Of a DNA stretch of 64,000 bases, positions 57,473 through 64,000 are shown one piece after another. The translations under genes were made by a program, and so were the position numbers. Numbering within the stretch: position 1 is the stretch's first letter; every line of letters begins with the position of its first letter. A model generated the notes under the pieces. It was not told the DNA's origin. It saw only the letters and a program-made list of their open reading frames with translations, and searched no databases. This DNA comes from Hoyosella altamirensis. GTDB taxonomy: Bacteria > Actinomycetota > Actinomycetes > Mycobacteriales > Mycobacteriaceae. Location: contig NZ_JACHWS010000002.1 in assembly GCF_014191505.1 (NCBI RefSeq), positions 186,001-250,000 of the forward strand, read 5' to 3'.

Positions 57473-57882
57473 GACTGCCTCCACGGAAAGCCAAGCGCTC
57501 GCCAGCCCACCCTGCCGCGGTGGCTTTCCTCATCGAGGCCACCCTCGAATCCGTCGAGCATGTTGTACGCCGGCCCAAGCCCAGCGGACGTCGCGAGCTG
57601 AGCCGCACCGATTGACCGCTGACCGGAACGGCACAGGAAGATCACCGGCTGGTCAGGGCCCACACCGGCGTCGGAAAGCTCGTTCAGGAAGTCGGCGTTA
57701 CGTGCACCTGACGGGAACTTCACCCACTCCACGAGGACCGTACGTTTTCCCAAAGATGAGACATCGGGCACACCGACGTAGCTCCATTCAGCCTGGGTCC
57801 GGACATCGACCAGAACCGCCTGGGGATTGTCGCGCAGAATTTCCCACGCCTGTTCAGGGCTCAAATCACCTGCGTAGCTCAC
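57469..57882 (-). CDS. Rhodanese-like sulfurtransferase
   Basis: A 137-residue single rhodanese domain. LVDVRTQAEWSYVGVP is the first conserved block and FLCRSGQRSIGAAQLA contains the active cysteine and its loop. It overlaps metZ by four bases, so it probably supplies or handles sulfide for homocysteine synthesis; this is inferred from position. GTG start. In M. tuberculosis Rv0390 and metZ are likewise adjacent. Confidence 0.92.
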   Translation of the reverse strand: MSYAGDLSPEQAWEILRDNPQAVLVDVRTQAEWSYVGVPDVSSLGKRTVLVEWVKFPSGARNADFLNELSDAGVGPDQPVIFLCRSGQRSIGAAQLATSAGLGPAYNMLDGFEGGLDEESHRGRVGWRALGFPWRQS

Positions 57883-58005
57883 GTCTATAGCGTTTCATAC
57901 ATTTGGCACATGATGCACAGGAGGTCGGGCATTAGTTTCCGGCTTCCACTCCCCGCATGTGCGTTCACACCAACCAGCGGCCCCACGACACGAAGTTCTA
58001 CTCTA

Positions 58006-58017
58006 GACTGATCAGTC
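58006..58017. promoter_or_regulatory. Palindrome before fprA
   Basis: GACTGATCAGTC is a perfect 12-base palindrome 35 bases before the fprA start, overlapping TAGACT (58004-58009), a possible -10. Similar sites serve as TetR-type operators, but no regulator is linked. Confidence 0.35.
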
Positions 58018-58052
58018 GACTGTCCGCTTCGGAATGAGGTAAAGCGCTTCTG

Positions 58053-59426
58053 ATGACTGACCAGAATCGGCCCTTGCGTGTTGGGATCGTCGGATCCGGC
58101 CCAGCCGGGATCTACGCCGCAGATGCCTTGATGAAATCAGACGTCGCGTCCGACCGCGGGGTCAGTATCGATATCTTCGAGCGGATGCCGGCGCCTTTCG
58201 GCCTCATCCGGTACGGAGTGGCCCCCGACCACCCGCGGATCAAAGGCATCATCACCGCGCTGCACAAGGTCCTCGATAAGCCGCAGGTGCGCCTGTTCGG
58301 CAACGTCGATTACGGCTCGGATATGGACCTTGGCACGCTGCACTCGTTCTACGACGCAGTGATCTTCGCCACGGGCGCAAACGCGGATCGCGCACTCAGC
58401 ATCCCGGGCATTGAACTCGACGGCTCCTATGGTGCCGCCGACTTCGTGTCCTGGTACGACGGGCATCCCGATGTCGCGCGCGAATGGCCGCTCAACGCCG
58501 ACAAGGTTGCGGTGCTTGGCGTCGGCAACGTCGCGCTCGACGTGGCACGCGTGCTCGCTAAGACTGCGGACGAACTCCTCGAGACCGAGATCCCGCACAA
58601 TGTGTACGAAGGCCTGAAAGAGAATAAGGCCACAGAGGTGCACGTGTTCGGCCGCCGCGGGCCCGCGCAGGCGAAGTTCACCCCGCTTGAGCTCAAGGAG
58701 CTCGCGCATTCGCCGAACGTCGAAGTCATCGTCGATCCCGAAGACATCGACTACGACGAGGCGTCGGAGATAGCGCGGCGCTCGTCCAAGATCGTTGACC
58801 AGGTCGCGAACATCATTCAGGACTACGCGATCCGCGATCCACGGGACCTGCCGAACAAGATCTTCCTGCACTTCTTCGAGAATCCCACCGAGATACTCGG
58901 TGAGGACGGCAAGGTTGTCGGTCTGCGCACCGAGCGGACCGAACTCGATGGCACCGGCAACGTTCGTGGCACCGGGACGTTCAAGGACTGGGACGTCCAG
59001 GCCGTGTACCGGGCTGTCGGCTACCTGTCGGAGAACATTGCGAAACTGCCGTTCGACGAGCAGGCCGGGACCGTGCCCAACGAAGCCGGCCGTGTTATCG
59101 GCGACAACGGCGAGCATCTCGGCGGGATTTATGTCACTGGCTGGATCAAGCGCGGTCCGATCGGGCTCATCGGGCACACCAAGGGTGACGCCAACGAGAC
59201 CATTGCGTGCCTGATCGAGGACATTCCGAACCTGCCCGCACCTGAGCACCCCGGGGAAGACGAAATCGTCGCGTTCCTGGACAAGCAGCGCGTCCCGTAC
59301 ACCACGTGGGACGGCTGGTACCGCCTCGACGCCCACGAACGCTCACTCGGTGAGCCGCACGGCCGTGAGCGCATCAAAGTCGTCGAGCGCGACGAGATGC
59401 TGCGCGCGAGTGGCGCTGACGACTGA
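58053..59426 (+). CDS. fprA: NADPH-ferredoxin reductase FprA (adrenodoxin-reductase type)
   Basis: A 457-residue flavoenzyme passing electrons between NADPH and ferredoxin. RVGIVGSGPAGIYAADALMK is the FAD site, MPAPFGLIRYGVAPDHPRIK the conserved adrenodoxin-reductase block, VAVLGVGNVALDVARVLAK the NADPH site, and VTGWIKRGPIGLIGHTKGDA the C-terminal FAD-contact block. GAGGT lies before the ATG. It is divergent from the rhodanese gene. Ferredoxin partners are elsewhere. Confidence 0.96.
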   Translation: MTDQNRPLRVGIVGSGPAGIYAADALMKSDVASDRGVSIDIFERMPAPFGLIRYGVAPDHPRIKGIITALHKVLDKPQVRLFGNVDYGSDMDLGTLHSFYDAVIFATGANADRALSIPGIELDGSYGAADFVSWYDGHPDVAREWPLNADKVAVLGVGNVALDVARVLAKTADELLETEIPHNVYEGLKENKATEVHVFGRRGPAQAKFTPLELKELAHSPNVEVIVDPEDIDYDEASEIARRSSKIVDQVANIIQDYAIRDPRDLPNKIFLHFFENPTEILGEDGKVVGLRTERTELDGTGNVRGTGTFKDWDVQAVYRAVGYLSENIAKLPFDEQAGTVPNEAGRVIGDNGEHLGGIYVTGWIKRGPIGLIGHTKGDANETIACLIEDIPNLPAPEHPGEDEIVAFLDKQRVPYTTWDGWYRLDAHERSLGEPHGRERIKVVERDEMLRASGADD

Positions 59427-59441
59427 CGTCCGCGCAGGGCA

Positions 59442-59460
59442 CCACACACCGTCTTTGCGG
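59442..59460 (+). repeat. Left inverted repeat of the insertion sequence
   Basis: CCACACACCGTCTTTGCGG; pairs with 61023-61041 at 15 of 19 bases. Its extended form 59441-59470 is the sequence duplicated at 34263-34292. Confidence 0.6.
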
Positions 59461-59541
59461 GCCAGGACCCCACTGCACCTTCTTTGCCATGATGAACGTG
59501 AGACACATCATGTGTTGGTGGTGGGGATTGGAGCATGAATC

Positions 59542-60000
59542 GTGATTGACGTCGAGATCGGGAGAAGCCCGGCGGGGATGCGGACGTTCCCACTTGCTTT
59601 TAAGGTTGAGTTTGTCCGGCTGTGGGACGAAGCTATGGAGCACGGATCCCGGGCTCGGCTGCTGCGGCAGTACAACCTGACACGGAAGACAGTGAGTCCG
59701 TGGCTGGTGGCGAGGGATAGAGGTGACTTCGACGCCCGGGTCACGCCAGGAAAGCCGAGAAGAGCGAGAAGCACGATGAACGACAGTGAACGCGCGGAAC
59801 TCGCTAGGTTGCGCAGTGAAAACGCGGCGCTGAAGAAGAAGGTCGCGCAGTCCGGGGCAGCCCAGGAAATCCTGGGAAAAGCATTCGAGCTTTTGTCGGG
59901 GATCAACGACAGCTCGACAGATCCGAAGGATATGGTCCCACCGGCGATGATGAAAGCGAAAGCCTACCGGCAGTGGCTCGCGCGACACGATCTCTCCTGA
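59542..60000 (+). CDS. IS3-family transposase OrfA
   Basis: A 152-residue protein with an N-terminal helix-turn-helix (FPLAFKVEFVRLWDEAMEHG, RLLRQYNLTRKTVSPWL) and a leucine-zipper-like helix after residue 80 (ERAELARLRSENAALKKKV), the usual IS3 OrfA arrangement. GTG start with GGAG upstream. It overlaps OrfB by 28 bases; OrfB lies in the -1 frame, as expected for the frameshift that makes the fused transposase. No strong slippery run is evident, only GCGAAAGCC. Confidence 0.9.
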   Translation: MIDVEIGRSPAGMRTFPLAFKVEFVRLWDEAMEHGSRARLLRQYNLTRKTVSPWLVARDRGDFDARVTPGKPRRARSTMNDSERAELARLRSENAALKKKVAQSGAAQEILGKAFELLSGINDSSTDPKDMVPPAMMKAKAYRQWLARHDLS

Positions 60001-61016
60001 TCAAGACAGTTGAGGAGTTGACCGCGATCGGTATGGCCGTCACCACGGCGTGCCGGATTCTCGGACTGGCGAGATCGACTTTTTACCGGATCACACGCAG
60101 CTATGCGCACTACAGGCCGGTGCCAAACCCGGTTCCGCACACCGGCCGCTACCAGCCCGCGGCTCTCACCTCAGCCGAAAGAGGTGACATTGTTTCCGTG
60201 CTGAGCAGGGACGATTACGAGGAACTGTCTGTGGTGCAGGCGTACTGGCGGGCGTTTGATGAACGACTCGTGGCCTGTTCTCAGCGCACGTTCTACCGGA
60301 TAGCGCAAGCGGAAGCGATGGTCGGTGACCGCCGTCCGGTCCGGCCAGGCACAGGGACGGCGCCGTCGCGGCGCAAACCCATCGCCGCAGCCTGCAAACC
60401 TGGCGATCTATGGTCCTGGGATGTCACCGAACTGCGCGGTCCGCGCAGTCAGGACCGTTACAAGCTGTACCTGGTCATTGATGTGTTCTCCCGTTACCCA
60501 GTCGCCTGGCGTATCGAGCACAATGAGGACCGGCAATTCGCGGTGGACATGTTCACCGACGCGATCAGGCAATGGGGTGCGCCGAAGGTCGTGCATGCCG
60601 ATAATGGCGGCGTAATGCGGTCACGGCTGCTCATCAACGCGCTCGACGATCGCGGTGTTCTCACGTCATACTCCCGCGCCCGGGTCAGTGACGACAATCC
60701 GTTCAGCGAGTCGCTGTTCAAAACGATCAAGTACGACCCGTGCTGGCCCGGCGTGTTCGACACCATTGATCATGCGCGTAACTGGACCCGGGACTATCTG
60801 CACCGCTACGCCACCCAACACCGCCACAGTGGCCTCGGATGGCACACCCCAGCCGCTGTACACAACGGCACAGCAATCGAAGTCCAGCGTCAACGGCAAG
60901 AGAACCTCGACCAGTACTGGACCAAGAACCCGCGACGCTTCCGCCGTCGGCCAACAGCACCAGAACTACCCAAACCAACAGGAATCAACACACACCAGCT
61001 GTCTCAGACAGACTGA
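59973..61016 (+). CDS. IS3-family transposase OrfB (DDE integrase)
   Basis: A 347-residue integrase-fold transposase. The catalytic triad is seen in WSWDVTELRG (Asp), VVHADNGG (Asp) and DNPFSESLFKTIKYD (Glu). N-terminal AVTTACRILGLARSTFYRI is the helix-turn-helix block. GTG 59973 is the first start in frame, but the natural product is probably the OrfA-OrfB frameshift fusion. All residues for transposition are present. Confidence 0.92.
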   Translation: MARATRSLLIKTVEELTAIGMAVTTACRILGLARSTFYRITRSYAHYRPVPNPVPHTGRYQPAALTSAERGDIVSVLSRDDYEELSVVQAYWRAFDERLVACSQRTFYRIAQAEAMVGDRRPVRPGTGTAPSRRKPIAAACKPGDLWSWDVTELRGPRSQDRYKLYLVIDVFSRYPVAWRIEHNEDRQFAVDMFTDAIRQWGAPKVVHADNGGVMRSRLLINALDDRGVLTSYSRARVSDDNPFSESLFKTIKYDPCWPGVFDTIDHARNWTRDYLHRYATQHRHSGLGWHTPAAVHNGTAIEVQRQRQENLDQYWTKNPRRFRRRPTAPELPKPTGINTHQLSQTD

Positions 61017-61022
61017 CAAATA

Positions 61023-61041
61023 CCGTGCAGGCGGTGTGTGG
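61023..61041 (+). repeat. Right inverted repeat of the insertion sequence
   Basis: CCGTGCAGGCGGTGTGTGG; the reverse complement matches the left repeat at 15 of 19 bases, with the outer ten identical. Confidence 0.6.
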
Positions 61042-61084
61042 CCGGTAATCAGGGTGTATGGCTGAGGGTGTTCGGCGAGGTGTT

Positions 61085-61567
61085 CTACAGCACCCACGCG
61101 CCCAGCGCCCATGTCACGGCGGCCGCTAACGCGCCGAGCAACTGGATGAGCGTCGAAACCAGGACGGCCTTGGTGGCCTGCACCGTGGCGTTCCAGGCTG
61201 CTTCGGGCCGGCGGACGCGGGCACTTTCGGCGAGAAACGTCCCGCCAATGAATCCAATGAACAGCCCGATGACCGGGATTACGAAGAACCCGATGACGGC
61301 CGCTATCAGCCCGATGACGATGGAACGCATCGGAACCCCGGCTTCCCGCAGCGATCTGCCAGGCCAGGTGTATTGCAGGATCCCGGTGGCGACCAGGAAG
61401 CCAGTCGCGATGAGAAACACGATCCAGCCAGTCGACGTTCCTTCGAAGATCGCCCACACGAGGATAGCGCCGAAGACGATGACAACACCGGGAAGGACGG
61501 GCAGGATGATGCCCGCGATTCCGACTAGGATCACGACGGCGATGATGATCTCGCCCACCAGGTTCAT
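61085..61567 (-). CDS. DUF456 membrane protein
   Basis: A 160-residue protein with about four membrane helices. IAGIILPVLPGVVIVFGAIL and the Gly-rich FIGFIGGTFLAE are the DUF456 pattern. Function unknown. ATG 61567 begins the conserved region; the frame extends to 61657. TACGGT 10 bases before it suggests a leaderless transcript. It is the first gene past the insertion sequence. Confidence 0.85.
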   Translation of the reverse strand: MNLVGEIIIAVVILVGIAGIILPVLPGVVIVFGAILVWAIFEGTSTGWIVFLIATGFLVATGILQYTWPGRSLREAGVPMRSIVIGLIAAVIGFFVIPVIGLFIGFIGGTFLAESARVRRPEAAWNATVQATKAVLVSTLIQLLGALAAAVTWALGAWVL

Positions 61568-61589
61568 GGCATCACCGTAGCGGGCGCGA

Positions 61590-61733
61590 TCATCCTCCGA
61601 AGTTCTGGTCGATGGTCTCTTCTTTGACGCCGTCTGTCCAGCACCCGGCGAGAGCAAACACGCCTACTCCCGCAATCCCGCTGAGAACCATTGCCTTTTC
61701 GATGCGTGCCAGCCGCTGCGCTTTCGTTTCCAT
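61590..61733 (-). CDS. Small lipoprotein-like peptide of 47 residues
   Basis: A short frame whose product has a charged N-terminus (METKAQRLARIEKAM), one hydrophobic segment and a lipobox-like VFALAGCW with Cys at residue 30, then an acidic 17-residue tail. It may be a lipoprotein or single-pass membrane peptide. GGGAAAT and TAATCT lie before ATG 61733. It sits between purT and the DUF456 gene on the same strand. The longer frame to 61865 overlaps purT and is unlikely. Confidence 0.6.
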   Translation of the reverse strand: METKAQRLARIEKAMVLSGIAGVGVFALAGCWTDGVKEETIDQNFGG

Positions 61734-61840
61734 ATTTCCCAGATTATGGCGCTGAGCTGCGAAAATAATCGGCCCACGGGAGGAACTGCGCGTCATACCT
61801 GGGGCGGACCACGACTGTAGCGAGTAGGGGTATCCCCTGA

Positions 61841-63034
61841 CTAGTCGACGATGGTTTTGACGCACGCCGCAGCGTCGCGGGCACGCTGCCGAGCCACATC
61901 GATGTTCTCGGCGCTCGCTACAGCGACACCCATCCGCCGGAACTCGTAACTCTCCGGCTTCCCGAAAAGCCGCACGTCCACTCCGGGCACGGCAAGGGCT
62001 TTCGGGACCCCCTCGAACCGCACGTGCTTCGCGTCCACTCCGCCGTAAATCACGGCCGACGCACCCGGGGAGCGCAGCGTCGTGTCGACGGGCAGCCCCA
62101 GGATCGCGCGAGCGTGCAGTTCGAATTCTGAGAGGCGCTGCGTGGCCATGGTGACCAGGCCCGTGTCATGCGGTCGCGGGCTGACTTCCGAGAAGTAAAC
62201 GTCGTCCCCTGCGACGAAAAGTTCGACGCCGAAGATGCCCCGTCCTCCCAAGGCGCCCGTCACCTTCTGTGCGATGTCGCGGGCCGCGCTGAGCGCTCGC
62301 TCCGACATGGGGTGCGGCTGCCAGGATTCGACGTAGTCGCCGCGTTCCTGCTTGTGTCCGATCGGTTCGCAGAAGTACGTTTCGACCTCACCGTCTGCGA
62401 GGGCACGGACAGTCAGCTGAGTGATCTCGTAATCGAAATCGACGAAACCCTCGATGATGACGCGACTCCGATTGACCCGGCCACCGGCGAGCGCGTACTC
62501 CCAGGCGACCTTCAGCGTCTCAGCGTCGTGCGCAACTGATTGACCTTTGCCCGACGACGACATCACAGGTTTGATGACGCAGGGATACCCGATCCGGTCC
62601 GCAGCCTCTTCGAGTTCTTCGACAGAATCGGCGAATGCGTAGGGCGAGGTCCGCAGCCCAAGTTCCTCCGCGGCGAGACGGCGGATCCCTTCACGGTTCA
62701 TTGTCAGCTGGGTTGCGCGCGCAGTGGGAATGACCTCCGTGCCGCCGCGCTTCTCCACCTCAGCGAGCGCGTCGGTGGCTATCGCCTCGATCTCGGGGAC
62801 GATGAAGGCCGGACGCTCCCGCTCGATAAGTGCGAGCAGCGCTTCACGGTCCGTCATGTCAATCACATGCCCATGGTGCGCGACGTGGTGCCCGGGAGCG
62901 TTTTCGTAGCGGTCGACGGCAATGACCTCGACGCCGAGCCGCTGGAAGGCGATGATCACTTCCTTACCCAGCTCACCAGCACCGAGCAACATCACCCGTG
63001 TTGCGCGCTGGCTCAGCGGCGTTCCGATGATCAA
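61841..63034 (-). CDS. purT: Formate-dependent GAR transformylase PurT
   Basis: A 397-residue ATP-grasp enzyme that adds formate to glycinamide ribonucleotide in purine synthesis. [20 protein letters not shown] opens it, [20 protein letters not shown] follows, and [14 protein letters not shown] ([15 protein letters not shown] near residue 155) is the ATP loop. [19 protein letters not shown] holds metal ligands. Start is TTG 63034 with GGAGG eight bases before. The M. tuberculosis purT lies beside the rhodanese-metZ pair, as here, apart from the inserted fprA and IS genes. Confidence 0.95.
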   Translation of the reverse strand: MIIGTPLSQRATRVMLLGAGELGKEVIIAFQRLGVEVIAVDRYENAPGHHVAHHGHVIDMTDREALLALIERERPAFIVPEIEAIATDALAEVEKRGGTEVIPTARATQLTMNREGIRRLAAEELGLRTSPYAFADSVEELEEAADRIGYPCVIKPVMSSSGKGQSVAHDAETLKVAWEYALAGGRVNRSRVIIEGFVDFDYEITQLTVRALADGEVETYFCEPIGHKQERGDYVESWQPHPMSERALSAARDIAQKVTGALGGRGIFGVELFVAGDDVYFSEVSPRPHDTGLVTMATQRLSEFELHARAILGLPVDTTLRSPGASAVIYGGVDAKHVRFEGVPKALAVPGVDVRLFGKPESYEFRRMGVAVASAENIDVARQRARDAAACVKTIVD

Positions 63035-63090
63035 CGTGCGTTCCTCCTTGGTGCGGGTCCCGTGACGAGACGAGACTATCTGGTGAGACG

Positions 63091-63528
63091 ATGTCCCGGA
63101 TGGATACTCAGCTTGCGCTCGAAACGCGGGTCGCCCTGACGGCGGCCGGATTGATCTTCATCTGGGCCCTTGTCCTTGGCGTGTGGAAGTACGTGCAGAT
63201 CACGAAATCGCCGACTCATCAGGCTCACATCTACGTTGATATCGCGCACCGGGCCGCCCTGCTCTATGCGTTCGCAGCACTACTCCTTGCCCCGTTTGCC
63301 GAGCTAAGCGGCTGGCCAACGGCGGTAAATGTGGCCAGCGTGCTCGCCGTTGTCATCTTCTTCGTCGCCGCGATCGGTTCGTACGTCTTTCACGGCTGGA
63401 AGCGGGATACGGACAACCAGTTCGCACATCCCGTGGGGCTGCTTCACCCCTTTATGATCGCGCTGATCGCAGCTGAGATCGGCGGATTCGTCATCCTTTT
63501 CGCCGGCTTTATCAACACGCAGTTCTAA
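63091..63528 (+). CDS. DUF3817 family membrane protein
   Basis: A 145-residue protein with four predicted helices; [20 protein letters not shown] and [13 protein letters not shown] match the DUF3817 pattern with conserved His. Function unknown. ATG 63091 lacks a clear ribosome site; ATG 63100 is an alternative. It is divergent from purT. Confidence 0.8.
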   Translation: MSRMDTQLALETRVALTAAGLIFIWALVLGVWKYVQITKSPTHQAHIYVDIAHRAALLYAFAALLLAPFAELSGWPTAVNVASVLAVVIFFVAAIGSYVFHGWKRDTDNQFAHPVGLLHPFMIALIAAEIGGFVILFAGFINTQF

Positions 63529-63674
63529 ATTGCCCCTCAATGCGATGAGCTGGACATCACACTAAACGAAATCACAGGTATGAAAGGGTAAACCTGCCTG
63601 AGGAGCGGAATCGCGCAAGGGATCCACAACACACGTCCAACCGATTCCACCGCACGCCCTTTACCCTTAACGCC

Positions 63675-64000
63675 ATGTCAAACGGTACGGGCACCCACCT
63701 GTTGAATGTGGCACGCGGCGGCCTGATGGGCACTGCCGAGGTGATCCCCGGTGTCAGCGGTGGCACCGTCGCACTGATCACCGGGATTTATGACCGGCTC
63801 ATCACCTCCGCCGGACATGCAGTCAGCGGCATCCGCATTGCGGCAACCGATCTGCCCCGCGGCCAGGGCACCGAGCGTTCCCTCGTGGAATTCCGGCGCG
63901 TGCACTGGCAGCTCGTCATCGGCGTGCTCATCGGTATGGCCGTCATGCTGGTGGTCGCCGCGAAGATCGTCGCGCCGCTCGTTGAGGAGTACCCGCAACG
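63675..64000 (+). CDS. DUF368 family membrane protein, cut by window end
   Basis: The first 108 residues of a DUF368 protein. [20 protein letters not shown] (residues about 13-32) is the family's opening signature, followed by a helix and a charged loop. In other bacteria DUF368 proteins act as undecaprenyl phosphate translocases. It continues past 64000. ATG at 63675 lies in CGCC-ATG with no strong ribosome site. Confidence 0.88.
   Translation, partial: MSNGTGTHLLNVARGGLMGTAEVIPGVSGGTVALITGIYDRLITSAGHAVSGIRIAATDLPRGQGTERSLVEFRRVHWQLVIGVLIGMAVMLVVAAKIVAPLVEEYPQ

Larger units (their letters stand above)
59442..61041 (+). mobile_element. IS3-family insertion sequence
   Basis: A 1.6-kb element with two overlapping transposase frames bounded by imperfect inverted repeats of 19 bases (15 matching): 59442-59460 and 61023-61041. 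The outer ten bases (CCACACACCG) match perfectly. No direct target repeat was clear. It lies between fprA and the DUF456 gene and interrupts neither. Both frames seem intact, so it may be active. Confidence 0.85.

Noticed and set aside
58137..59336. A 399-codon minus-strand frame opposite fprA
   Set aside because: It mirrors fprA codons and matches nothing; fprA has all of its family motifs.
63584..63668. Iron box or operator before the DUF368 gene
   Set aside because: AAGGGTAAA and TTTACCCTT are inverted but 67 bases apart, and the sequence does not match the DtxR consensus.

Overview
The window comes from a high-G+C actinomycete of the mycolic-acid group (order Mycobacteriales). The support is a PknG/GlnX/GlnH module, an F420-dependent glucose-6-phosphate dehydrogenase, lipoprotein signals, CIRCE elements, and a gene order that, from memory, follows the Mycobacterium tuberculosis stretch Rv0389-Rv0440 (purT, rhodanese, metZ, fgd1, pta, ackA, pknG, glnH, glnX, mutT3, thiE/O/S/G, lpqL, thiD, thiC, xthA, def, virR, sodC, ybdK-like, AAA ATPase, pssA, psd, moeA2, groEL2). 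A Hoyosella- or Rhodococcus-like genus is my guess; no marker was searched.

Layout. 1-5270: a complete rRNA operon on the minus strand (16S, 23S, 5S), with a terminator hairpin after 5S, antitermination-like boxes and a good promoter at 5530-5558. 5848-8359: TetR regulator, acyl-CoA dehydrogenase and thioesterase-like protein. 8853-11403: Na+/phosphate symporter, small coiled-coil protein and PstS-like lipoprotein. 11467-13092: groEL on the minus strand with two CIRCE operators. 13401-16745: pseudouridine synthase, a decayed TetR tail, a saccharopine-dehydrogenase-like oxidoreductase, PadR and a divergent DUF1707 protein. 16687-23440: moeA, psd, pssA, a two-domain AAA ATPase and an unknown membrane protein. 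23484-29775: a six-gene Mrp cation/proton antiporter operon with fused MrpA-MrpB. 29748-32719 (minus): carboxylate-amine ligase, sodC, virR-like gene and DUF3263 gene. 32879-34660: def, xthA and a GNAT protein. 34815-37450: TPP riboswitch, thiC and thiD. 37447-42897: class III cyclase, iron-siderophore binding lipoprotein with an IdeR-like box, M28 peptidase and an ABC exporter pair. 43007-45858: second TPP riboswitch, thiO-thiS-thiG and divergent thiE. 45848-46738: a NUDIX protein with a NYN/PIN-like tail. 46912-51818: glnX-glnH-pknG. 51829-57882 (minus): rhodanese, metZ, fgd, pta and ackA. 58053-59426: fprA. 59442-61041: an IS3-type insertion sequence. 61085-64000: DUF456 protein, a 47-residue protein, purT, a DUF3817 protein and a DUF368 protein cut by the window end.

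Most of the window is conserved housekeeping sequence: two TPP-controlled thiamine units, phospholipid synthesis (psd, pssA), the amino-acid sensing GlnH-GlnX-PknG relay, acetate metabolism, and F420/NADPH redox. The accessory features are the phosphate gene trio, the Mrp operon, the insertion sequence and the TetR relic. I saw no CRISPR array, prophage or tRNA gene. The most unusual items are the NUDIX-NYN fusion, the phosphate symporter paired with an orphan PstS and a coiled-coil protein, the degenerate first AAA domain, and a 30-base copy of the insertion-sequence end left between xthA and the GNAT gene.
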